This document shows, piece by piece, positions 6,536 to 11,903 of a stretch of DNA of 11,903 nucleotides; position 1 is the first letter of the stretch; each line of letters starts with the position of its first letter. A program made the position numbers and the translations under genes. This DNA comes from Thermomicrobiales bacterium (GTDB lineage: Bacteria > Chloroflexota > Limnocylindria > Limnocylindrales > CSP1-4). The notes under the pieces were generated by a model that worked only from the letters and a program-made list of their open reading frames with translations, made no database searches and was not told the origin of the DNA. Location: assembly GCA_004525275.1 (NCBI GenBank), contig SPCO01000022.1:1-11903 (forward strand). Reading direction: 5' to 3'.

Positions 6536-6640
6536 AACCGAGACCGATCGGGCACGACACGCCGAGCCCGATTGGGCATGCCACACCTGTGGCGGTGTGG
6601 CACTCGTACCCTGCTGGATTGTTCGTTGGACAAGGTACGA
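6536..6640 (-). pseudogene. Orphan msrA 3'-end copy C
   Basis: On the minus strand this reads NNPAGYECHTATGVACPIGLGV, clearly like the MsrA C-terminus (NPRGYCPDHSTGVSCPIGLGV). Just upstream, in a neighbouring frame, SYLVQR aligns with QYLDK, so one frameshift lies between. The tail end is duplicated again in tandem: ACPIGLGV is followed directly by SCPIGLG. The copy begins within a few bases of the stop codon of the ABM-like gene (6642-6644). The first core is CCGATCGG (6544-6551). It has no catalytic domain and no start codon. Confidence 0.75.
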
Positions 6641-6641
6641 C

Positions 6642-6953
6642 TCAAGCCGACGTCGATACGGATCCGTGGAGTTCGTCGCCGACCTCGTAAATCTCCAATG
6701 GCGGGTTCGTTCCGAAACGTTCCCAGAGTCGCTGTCTCGCAGGCTCGAGCTCCGATGCTATCCGCGCCACGTCATCCGCCGAGTCCCAGACCCCGATGAT
6801 CTCGATCCAGCCGGACTGACGGTCAACGAACACGTAATGCTGGCGCAGCCCGGCGGCTCGCTCGTGTATCGGGCGCACATCTTCCCGGTAGGCCTCGAGG
6901 ACGCTGTCAATGCGGCCGACCGGTACCTGGACTCGGAGCGTTCGAGCGATCAC
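6642..6953 (-). CDS. ABM-like dimeric alpha/beta-barrel protein
   Basis: This encodes 103 residues with the beta-alpha-beta-beta-alpha-beta pattern of the ferredoxin-like, dimeric alpha/beta barrel group that includes antibiotic biosynthesis monooxygenases and EthD-like proteins. A first strand (ARTLRVQVPVG) is followed by a helix (IDSVLEAYREDVRPIHERAAG) and two strands (LRQHYVFVDRQSGWIEIIGVWDS), then a helix (ADDVARIASELEPARQRLWERF) and a short strand (LEIYEV). Reaction and substrate are unknown. It starts with GTG at 6953 because a perfect AGGAGG (6960-6965) lies 6 nt upstream; a TAGCCT hexamer (6974-6979) suits a -10 element with a short leader. Directly after its stop begins the orphan msrA-tail copy C. 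Confidence 0.8.
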   Translation of the reverse strand: MIARTLRVQVPVGRIDSVLEAYREDVRPIHERAAGLRQHYVFVDRQSGWIEIIGVWDSADDVARIASELEPARQRLWERFGTNPPLEIYEVGDELHGSVSTSA

Positions 6954-6959
6954 GGCGCA

Positions 6960-6979
6960 CCTCCTCGTCCCCGAGGCTA
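6960..6979 (-). promoter_or_regulatory. Promoter -10 and ribosome binding site of the ABM-like gene
   Basis: On the minus strand TAGCCT (6979-6974) is followed by AGGAGG (6965-6960), then 6 nt, then the GTG start. This contrasts with the leaderless pattern of neighbouring genes and decides the GTG start. Confidence 0.55.
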
Positions 6980-7039
6980 GCAGCGAGGCGCAAGGTCCTT
7001 TGAGTCAAACGCCGGCAGCTTGTCGGGGCGCGGCACCTT

Positions 7040-7139
7040 CTACGCCTTCACCCCGAGACCGATCGGGCAGCTCACGCCCTTCCCGTGGTCGGGACAATAG
7101 CCGTAGGGGTTCTCAGACGAGTCAGGGTACCGCCGGTGC
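7040..7139 (-). pseudogene. Orphan msrA 3'-end copy B (in frame, with stop)
   Basis: Read on the minus strand, the frame gives HRRYPDSSENPYGY, then CPDHGKGVSCPIGLGVKA and a TAG at 7040-7042. This aligns over its whole length with the MsrA end (HQQYLDKNPRGYCPDH..., ending GVKT). It has two extra residues before NP, keeps both C-terminal cysteines, and has no frame break over 33 codons. The upstream sequence loses similarity near 7140, and the MsrA catalytic domain is absent. It lies 31 bp beyond the stop of the 92-aa membrane gene. The core is CCGATCGG (7059-7066). Confidence 0.85.
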
Positions 7140-7170
7140 GTACTCCTCGGAACGCAGGTTCGAAGGCGGC

Positions 7171-7449
7171 TCAGCGGTCGCGGTAGCGCCACGCTGGCGG
7201 CTCGTCCCGCGGGCCGCGGAAGATGCGGATCATCCAGATCAGGCCGATGACCGCGATAGCGGCGGCGAGAACGACGATGACGACGTTGTTCGGCAGCCCC
7301 CACACGCTCGGGCCGCCGCCGCCGCCGAACGTCGGCGCCGCCCAGAACGCCGCCCAGAGCGCGAACACCACCGTAATCGCGGTGGCGATGAGCGCGACCG
7401 CGAGCAGGATTCGCGTCGGCCAGTAGCCGGGGGCCTTGACGGGCTTCAT
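7171..7449 (-). CDS. Hypothetical two-helix membrane protein, 92 aa
   Basis: Two transmembrane helices are clear: residues about 12-37 (PTRILLAVALIATAITVVFALWAAF) and 54-75 (NNVVIVVLAAAIAVIGLIWMIR), linked by a glycine-rich loop (PTFGGGGGPSVWGLP). Short basic ends (MKPVKAPGYWPTR; RGPRDEPPAWRYRDR) suggest both termini are in the cytoplasm. I do not recognise a family. The ATG at 7449 has TACGAT exactly 6 nt upstream, so it is probably transcribed without a leader even though msrA ends only 37 bp upstream on the same strand. It sits between the true msrA end and orphan tail copy B. Confidence 0.8.
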   Translation of the reverse strand: MKPVKAPGYWPTRILLAVALIATAITVVFALWAAFWAAPTFGGGGGPSVWGLPNNVVIVVLAAAIAVIGLIWMIRIFRGPRDEPPAWRYRDR

Positions 7450-7455
7450 GCCGCC

Positions 7456-7461
7456 ATCGTA
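7456..7461 (-). promoter_or_regulatory. -10 hexamer of a probable leaderless promoter
   Basis: On the minus strand TACGAT is followed by GGCGGC and the ATG at 7449, the same 6-nt spacing as at four other genes in the window. Confidence 0.5.
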
Positions 7462-7486
7462 GACGTCGGCACAAGGGCCATCTGGC

Positions 7487-8143
7487 TTACGTCTTCACCC
7501 CGAGCCCGATCGGGCACGACACGCCGGTCGAATGGTCGGGGCAGTAGCCCCGGGGATTCTTGTCGAGATACTGCTGGTGATAGTCCTCGGCGTAGTAGAA
7601 CGGGCCGGACGGGCTGATCTCGGTCGTGATCACGTCGTAACCCGCGGCTGATAGCCGGGACTGGTAGGCGTCGCGGGTCGACTCGGCGCTGGCGAGTTGC
7701 TCGTCGTTCGCGGTCAGGATGATCGAACGATATTGGCTGCCGTGGTCGTTGCCCTGTCGCATGCCCTGGGTCGGGTCGTGATGCTCCCAGAAGGTTTGCA
7801 GGAGCTCTTCGTACGTGATTCGCTCGGGATCGAAGGCCACGAGGACGACCTCGGCGTGGCCGGTCCGACCTGAGCACGCCTCCTGGTAGGTCGGATTGGG
7901 GGTCAAGCCCCCGGCGTAGCCGACGGCCGTCGTGACGATCCCGGGCAGCGACCAGAACGCCTTTTCGGCACCCCAGAAACAGCCGAGGCCGAAGACGGCG
8001 GTCTGCGTCCCATCCGGCCAGGGGCCGGCGATCGGGGTGCCAAGGATCGTGTGTCGACCGGGCACCAGGATCGGTTCAGAGCGACCGGGGAGAGCTTCGG
8101 CCGGGGAGGGAAGTGCCTGAGGCTTGGGAGTGAGGAAGCGCAT
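7487..8143 (-). CDS. msrA: Peptide methionine sulfoxide reductase MsrA
   Basis: This 218-residue protein reduces methionine-S-sulfoxide, free or in proteins, using thioredoxin. The catalytic site is the family signature GCFWGAEKAFW with nucleophile Cys55. AVGYAGG (73-79), YQEACSGRTGHAE (86-98), TFWEHHDPTQGMRQGNDHGSQYRS (117-140) and FYYAEDYHQQYL (182-193) are all standard MsrA blocks. Cys201 and Cys210 near the C-terminus (YCPDHSTGVSCP) fit resolving cysteines. About 40 extra residues precede the core; there is no signal peptide, so it is cytoplasmic. The ATG at 8143 is chosen because TATAGT lies exactly 6 nt before it; the frame stays open to 8365 but that part does not look coding. The C-terminal 25-35 codons recur three times downstream as orphan copies. 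Confidence 0.97.
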   Translation of the reverse strand: MRFLTPKPQALPSPAEALPGRSEPILVPGRHTILGTPIAGPWPDGTQTAVFGLGCFWGAEKAFWSLPGIVTTAVGYAGGLTPNPTYQEACSGRTGHAEVVLVAFDPERITYEELLQTFWEHHDPTQGMRQGNDHGSQYRSIILTANDEQLASAESTRDAYQSRLSAAGYDVITTEISPSGPFYYAEDYHQQYLDKNPRGYCPDHSTGVSCPIGLGVKT

Positions 8144-8149
8144 GTCCCA

Positions 8150-8155
8150 ACTATA
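8150..8155 (-). promoter_or_regulatory. -10 hexamer of the msrA promoter (leaderless)
   Basis: On the minus strand TATAGT, close to the consensus TATAAT, is followed by TGGGAC and the msrA ATG at 8143. No ribosome binding site fits between them. Confidence 0.6.
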
Positions 8156-8394
8156 GGCCCGCCCGATGACGGGTCCGTGACATCGACTCGGCTCGGGTCC
8201 TGCCCGACTCGTCCCGTATGGCGTCACCGCGGATGGCGACCCGCAACGACCCGCAGCCATCCTGAACCTACCGCTCCACACGCGACCGTCGTCGTCGATA
8301 GCGCCCGACCCCCGGCCTCGGAGCGTCACGGTCCGGGTCCCAGGCTGACCTTCGTATCGTCGCAAATGCCCACTGGGCGCCGCAGGATCGTGAC

Positions 8395-9000
8395 GTGCAT
8401 ATCACCTTCACGGGCTTTGCCGGCGACTGCCTCATCTCAGGGCAGCTCGACCTCGACGGCGAACGCCTGACCGACCACCTCAACGCACATCCGACCTTGA
8501 CGCTCGAGGATGTCGTCCTCGAAGGGCTCGATGGCGGACGCGTCAGCACGGACACATTCACGATCGAGCGGTCCCAGCTCTGTGCTGCCGTGGCCACGGG
8601 GCCGCGGGGCGCGAAGGCTCGGCGCTTCCCGACCGACGAACGCCGGATCCAGGCACAGATCGGGCCGTACGCGATCCTCGGGCGGTACCACGGTCACGTC
8701 GGTGCCACGAACCTGCGTAGCTTCTTCGAGCGGGACCCGATGGTGCCCTTGACCGACGCCACGATCGCATACGTCGTCGACGGCATCCTCGACGTCCAGG
8801 ATGCGCCGGTCCTCATCATCAATCGGGACCTCGCGGCCTGGTATCGCGACCCGGATGAACCGGACGCCGCAGAGCACGCTGAGCACAGTGATGGCGGGCC
8901 TCAGGGCGCGCGGCGGAGCCCGCGACGGAGCTCCAGGGCAACCCAGCTGTCCGCCAAACGTCGGACCCCAACCTACCGTCGGTCACCCACGTCGCGCTGA
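8395..9000 (+). CDS. Protein with two tandem DUF6812-like domains
   Basis: This encodes 201 residues and is divergent from msrA. The first 155 residues hold two copies of one pattern. Copy 1 (about 13-66) has LISGQLDLDGERLTDHLNAH, then PTLTLEDVVLEGLDGG, and ends FTIERSQLCA. Copy 2 (about 92-148) has AILGRYHGHVGATNLRSFFERD, then PMVPLTDATIAYVVDG, and ends LIINRDLAAW. Each has a small beta strand, an L-x-x-x-L/F-N/R stretch and a PxxxL-x-D strand. The pattern recalls the DUF6812 domain, whose function is unknown. The last 45 residues are arginine/serine-rich and may be disordered, or may result from a late frameshift. The start is GTG at 8395, with CAGGAT 6 nt upstream as a weak leaderless -10. 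Confidence 0.75.
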   Translation: MHITFTGFAGDCLISGQLDLDGERLTDHLNAHPTLTLEDVVLEGLDGGRVSTDTFTIERSQLCAAVATGPRGAKARRFPTDERRIQAQIGPYAILGRYHGHVGATNLRSFFERDPMVPLTDATIAYVVDGILDVQDAPVLIINRDLAAWYRDPDEPDAAEHAEHSDGGPQGARRSPRRSSRATQLSAKRRTPTYRRSPTSR

Positions 9001-9071
9001 CCGCCTGCAACAACCCTTCGGTGGGGCGTGTCATCGACGCGGAGGTGCCGCCGACGCAAATGAACAAGAGG

Positions 9072-10676
9072 TCAGTTCGGGCGGGTCACCCGGATGTCGT
9101 CGAGCTCGACCTCGAGGAGGTTTGGCGCCCCCCCATCGACGGCGACGAAGCGCAGCCGAACCGATTCGCCTACGTACGCGTCCAGCGAGATCGAGCCAGC
9201 TAGCCAGACGCCATCGACGTCGGTCGGAGTGCCGAGCACCGTGAAGACCTCGGCCTGGCTGCCGTTCTCGCGCTCGACGAAGGCGCGCAGGCTGTCGGCG
9301 GCGGTCGACGTCGCGCTGTGCGCGAAGACATAGCGGAACGTCAAACGCTGGCCGGCCGCCGCCGCCATCTGGATCTCGGGCGAACGGATCGTCGTCCGGC
9401 CGTCGAGGTCATGGGCGGTAGCGGACGCACCCGCAGGCGCGCCGGTCACGTAGGCGCGAGATCCGGATGTGGGCTTGCCCAGCTGCTTCTTGCCATGACG
9501 TCGCGTCGGCTCCGGGTTGCTCCTCGTGAATCGAGCGCCCGCCCGCGCCGTATCGGTGTCGTCCGGGTCGACCTGCCAGCCACGTGAGACCTCGAGATCG
9601 TCATCGAAGGCGCCGCACCGAGCGGTCTTGACGGCGGCTCCGAGGGCCCCCAACGGACACCAGGCGCGCTCCATCAGGTAGAGGGCGGCCTCCTTGTTGC
9701 GCCCGGTCTCGGCCTCGATCCGTGAGTCGTCCGGGTAATCCTTGATGGACAACTCGAAGGTGTAGCTGAAGATCCGATACGTCCCGTACTCGAAGTCGCG
9801 GGACGTTCCGGAGGTGATGTACAGGTCGCTCGCCTGTTGGGGTCGGTAGCCATTGGTGGCCGCCATATGCCTGCCGATCTTGGCGAGCGCCGCGTGATCG
9901 TCCCTGGTCATGTCCGAAGGGACGTTCCGCTTGGTGTATCCGTACGGCCACATGACCAGCCGACCGTACTCATGGAACGTGACTCCGGCCCGGATCTGCT
10001 GACGCCCGTCGACGACGCGGCTGGCCAGGAAGTCGCGCATCGCCCGATCCTCAGGACTGGAGAATGCAGATGGTCCCCGATAGGTGATCGCCTGCGGGTT
10101 GGTGCTGGTCTTGCCGCCCCCGCCCCATCGGTAGCCGTAATTTCGGTTGAGGTCTGTGCCGATCGAGCTCGAGCCGGGCGTCGGCTGACGGTTCTTGCGC
10201 CAGAAGTGGAACCGGTCGTTCTTGATATCGAACTCGGCTCCATCGGGGTTCACGAGAAACACGATCCAGATCTCGCGCGTATCCACGATGTTCGTGATCC
10301 TCGCGTCGACGCCATAGCCGTCCGCCAGCCAATGCAGGATGTGGAGGGTCATCTCGGTGCCCATATGCTCGTCGGCGTGGTGACCGGCATCGAACAACAC
10401 TTCGGGTTCGGGTTCGTCGATCGCGACGTTGTCCGAGATCTTGACCGCCCACAGCTCACGACCCTTGTAGCTCTGGCCGATGGAGAAGCGCGACACGATG
10501 CCTGGGTGCGCCGCCGCCACCGCAGCGACCTCGGCCGTGAGCTCCGTATAGCTGTGATAGCCCTCCTTCCCTGGGGGAAACTCCGATGCATTGACGGCCG
10601 CAGCCGACCCGAGCAACAGGCTGACGGCGAGGAGCGAACCGAGCGTTGTCGAGCGCCGAGGGCGGGACTGTCGCAT
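9072..10676 (-). CDS. Secreted M14 zinc carboxypeptidase
   Basis: This 534-residue protein starts with a Sec signal peptide (basic RQSRPRR, hydrophobic core 12-26, likely cleavage after AVNA at 30). Residues about 38-340 are a peptidase M14 domain. The zinc site is His100-x-x-Glu103 (GHHADEH) with His235 (TFHEYGR); Asn177-Arg178 (DLNRNYGYRW) bind the substrate carboxylate; Glu308 (TFELSI) is the catalytic base. All key residues are present. Residues about 405-532 form a beta-rich C-terminal domain (LTFRYVFAHS ... SVRLRFVAVD ... LLEVELDDIRV) that looks like the MAM-like or jelly-roll domains found behind secreted metallopeptidases and probably aids binding. It should hydrolyse C-terminal residues of peptides outside the cell. 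I prefer the ATG at 10676, just before the signal peptide; the frame reaches 10712. Transcribed divergently from the hydrolase gene at 10779. Confidence 0.93.
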   Translation of the reverse strand: MRQSRPRRSTTLGSLLAVSLLLGSAAAVNASEFPPGKEGYHSYTELTAEVAAVAAAHPGIVSRFSIGQSYKGRELWAVKISDNVAIDEPEPEVLFDAGHHADEHMGTEMTLHILHWLADGYGVDARITNIVDTREIWIVFLVNPDGAEFDIKNDRFHFWRKNRQPTPGSSSIGTDLNRNYGYRWGGGGKTSTNPQAITYRGPSAFSSPEDRAMRDFLASRVVDGRQQIRAGVTFHEYGRLVMWPYGYTKRNVPSDMTRDDHAALAKIGRHMAATNGYRPQQASDLYITSGTSRDFEYGTYRIFSYTFELSIKDYPDDSRIEAETGRNKEAALYLMERAWCPLGALGAAVKTARCGAFDDDLEVSRGWQVDPDDTDTARAGARFTRSNPEPTRRHGKKQLGKPTSGSRAYVTGAPAGASATAHDLDGRTTIRSPEIQMAAAAGQRLTFRYVFAHSATSTAADSLRAFVERENGSQAEVFTVLGTPTDVDGVWLAGSISLDAYVGESVRLRFVAVDGGAPNLLEVELDDIRVTRPN

Positions 10677-10766
10677 GGCGACAGGATGACGGCTCACCCC
10701 GGACGGCGCCATCCGCCGGACGGGTCAGTGATGTCGCGGCAGTCGTCCCGGTCGGTCGCCGCCCGA

Positions 10767-10772
10767 TAGGCT
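10767..10772 (+). promoter_or_regulatory. -10 hexamer of a probable leaderless promoter
   Basis: TAGGCT, then TGAGCG, then the ATG at 10779. In the same 102-bp divergent spacer the carboxypeptidase start at 10676 has CATCCT at the same 6-nt distance on the other strand (10688-10683), a weaker match. Confidence 0.5.
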
Positions 10773-10778
10773 TGAGCG

Positions 10779-11600
10779 ATGACCGAGCTCGAAGCCGTCC
10801 TTGGCGAGATCGATACCTGGGGCGCTGACCACGCTTGCGCGGCGGTCATCGGCCCGGCCGGCGTCCTCGCCATGTACGGTGACGGCGCCCACGCCTTTCA
10901 TTGGACGTCGGTCACGAAGGTGGTCACCGCGTGGGCTGTTCTGATCGCCACGGAGCGTGGTCTGCTCGATCTCGACGAGCCGGCCGGCCCGCCCGGTTCG
11001 ACGGTCCGGCACCTGCTGGCGCACGCATCGGGCCTGCCGTTCGAGGGGAACACAGCCCTCGCGAGCGTCGGGACGCGACGGATCTACTCGAACACTGGCT
11101 TCGACGTCCTCGGCGGCCTGGTCGCTGACCGAGTCTCCGCCCCCTTTGAAGCCGCACTCGAGAGCTTCGTGCTGGCCCCGCTCGGGATGTCAGAAACACG
11201 CCTCCTGGAGCGGCCATCGCAGGGCCTCGAGGGACCGATCACGGACCTCGCCAGACTGGCCACGGAACTCCTCCGACCGACGTTGCTCTCGGATGACCTG
11301 TTCGGCGTGGCGACGACTCTGGCGTTCCCGGGTCTGGTCGGCCTGCTGCCCGGGGTGCGCCGCTACGACCCGCTCGATTGGGGTCTGGGCTTCGAGCTAC
11401 GTGACGGCAAGACCGACCACTGGATGGCCGACGACAACAGCCCGGCAACGTTCGGGCACTTCGGTGGCTCCGGGACCTTCCTGTGGGTCGATCCGGTCGC
11501 CGATATGGCCGTGGCGGCGCTGACCGATCGAGCGTTTGGGCCGTGGGCGCTGGAGACGTGGCCGAACTTCTCGGCAGCAATCCTCGCCGCGACGACCTAG
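10779..11600 (+). CDS. Serine hydrolase of the class C beta-lactamase/PBP fold
   Basis: This encodes 273 residues. The SxxK motif is Ser44-Val-Thr-Lys47 (WTSVTKVVTAW), preceding a long helix; the second motif is Tyr103-Ser-Asn105 (RIYSNTGFDVLG); the third is probably the HFGGSGTF stretch (227-234), where His replaces the usual Lys/His of the KTG/HxG box. RHLLAHASGLP (77-87) and APLGMSET (133-140) are typical of the family called beta-lactamase (serine hydrolase), which includes esterases, D-amino peptidases and true class C enzymes. At 273 residues it is shorter than AmpC and has no signal peptide, so it is probably a cytoplasmic esterase or peptidase and not a resistance enzyme. It is divergent from the carboxypeptidase gene and probably leaderless. 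Confidence 0.9.
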   Translation: MTELEAVLGEIDTWGADHACAAVIGPAGVLAMYGDGAHAFHWTSVTKVVTAWAVLIATERGLLDLDEPAGPPGSTVRHLLAHASGLPFEGNTALASVGTRRIYSNTGFDVLGGLVADRVSAPFEAALESFVLAPLGMSETRLLERPSQGLEGPITDLARLATELLRPTLLSDDLFGVATTLAFPGLVGLLPGVRRYDPLDWGLGFELRDGKTDHWMADDNSPATFGHFGGSGTFLWVDPVADMAVAALTDRAFGPWALETWPNFSAAILAATT

Positions 11601-11629
11601 GAGGGTGAGGGTCGGGGATCTGCCGGATC
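11597..11629. repeat. 33-bp direct repeat, copy 1
   Basis: This copy matches 11795-11827 at 31 of 33 positions, with 27 identical bases in a row (11603-11629 and 11801-11827). Read on the minus strand both copies encode DPADPRPSP, then Ser or Thr, then TAG. This copy overlaps the stop of the hydrolase gene on the plus strand. Confidence 0.9.
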
Positions 11630-11738
11630 TCGGCGCCACACGCCCGAAGCGACCAGGGGAGCGCTGAAGCCGCAGGCATTCGACCCTGTTTGGGCTGTTC
11701 CTCGGCCGATCTGAGCTTCAGGCGCCCGAGTCAGCCGA

Positions 11739-11754
11739 CGCGAGGACCCTCGCG
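11739..11754. terminator. Short hairpin between convergent genes
   Basis: CGCGAG and CTCGCG pair around a GACC loop, midway between the hydrolase stop and the convergent gene at the right edge. No U tract is present on either strand, so its role is a guess. Confidence 0.3.
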
Positions 11755-11794
11755 ATGGTTCGGTGGTCCGTTGAAGCGCCTGGCGCCGAACGAT

Positions 11795-11827
11795 CTAAGT
11801 GGGTGAGGGTCGGGGATCTGCCGGATC
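11795..11827. repeat. 33-bp direct repeat, copy 2
   Basis: This copy holds the last codons and TAG stop of the minus-strand gene that enters from the right edge. The other copy is 198 bp to the left. Confidence 0.9.
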
Positions 11828-11903
11828 CGCGTGCGTCCGGCCTCGGACCGCGGCGACCAGGTCCGCGATGCTCGGCTGCTGTTCGATGGTGACGAAGACG
11901 CTC
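11795..11903 (-). CDS. C-terminus of an unidentified protein (partial)
   Basis: The minus strand reads from the right edge SVFVTIEQQPSIADLVAAV and then RGRTHADPADPRPSPT before a TAG at 11797-11795. The beta-like VFVTIE followed by a helix-like ADLVAAVRG looks like real protein; the last 12 residues are a proline-rich, disordered tail and belong to the 33-bp repeat. Only 35 codons are visible, so the family cannot be named. Confidence 0.55.
   Translation of the reverse strand, partial: SVFVTIEQQPSIADLVAAVRGRTHADPADPRPSPT

Noticed and set aside
8144..8365. Upstream extension of MsrA
   Set aside because: The frame is open to 8365, but that sequence is Arg/Gly-rich without MsrA features, and a TATAGT hexamer sits directly before the ATG at 8143.
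8150..8394. A further msrA-tail copy in the msrA/8395 divergent region
   Set aside because: GGCTCGGGTCCTGCCCGACTC looked vaguely similar to the tail DNA, but no NPxGY or CPIGLG codons align in any frame.
2211..11800. Shared TAGATCGTT after the stops of the VOC gene and the right-edge gene
   Set aside because: Nine shared bases at two sites is weak evidence, and the flanks do not align. It may be chance.

Overview
The window is high-GC DNA from a bacterium that probably lacks a close cultured relative. Short genes lie on both strands, several reading frames are decayed, and at least five genes have a -10-like TANNNT hexamer exactly 6 nt before the start codon, as expected for leaderless transcripts. 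This fits the Chloroflexota (Limnocylindria-like) or Actinomycetota better than Proteobacteria, but I cannot prove a taxon from the sequence alone. No rRNA, tRNA, CRISPR array, transposase or integrase gene is visible.

Layout. 1-613: two tandem repeats (45-bp and 30-bp units) around a frameshifted remnant of a DinB-family protein on the minus strand. 614-1105: a four-helix membrane protein with no clear start. 1106-1453: no gene, but a predicted three-way-junction fold and a 12-bp palindrome. 1454-2098: a 214-aa membrane-anchored protein followed by a strong hairpin. 2259-2642 (-): a VOC/glyoxalase-fold protein whose last codons and stop lie inside a triplicated 20-bp repeat. 2784-3919: a multi-pass acyltransferase-type membrane protein broken by one stop codon and one frameshift. 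3961-5178 (-): an MFS transporter. 5470-5766 (-): a 98-aa hypothetical. 6012-6485 (+): a cupin. 6642-6953 (-): an ABM-like dimeric barrel protein. 7171-7449 (-): a two-helix membrane protein. 7487-8143 (-): peptide methionine sulfoxide reductase MsrA. 8395-9000 (+): a protein with two copies of one domain. 9072-10676 (-): a secreted M14 zinc carboxypeptidase. 10779-11600 (+): a serine beta-lactamase-fold hydrolase. 11795 to the right edge (-): the C-terminus of another gene.

The most interesting signal is a set of orphan copies of the msrA 3' end. Besides the true C-terminus of MsrA there are three further copies of its last 25-35 codons, all on the same strand, spaced 450-740 bp apart, with one small gene in each interval. 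Each copy keeps a palindromic core. The same theme recurs elsewhere: the stop-containing 3' end of the gene at the right edge is duplicated next to the beta-lactamase-like gene, the stop of the VOC gene sits in a 20-bp triplication, and the stop of the DinB remnant abuts a 45-bp array. This pattern could come from repeated insertion at gene 3' ends that regenerates the end of the target gene, or from local duplication. The sequence cannot decide between them.

The genes do not form one obvious pathway. Most are single-gene units with individual promoters. MsrA (protein repair), VOC, cupin and ABM-like proteins are common in stress or detoxification settings, but no shared function can be shown.
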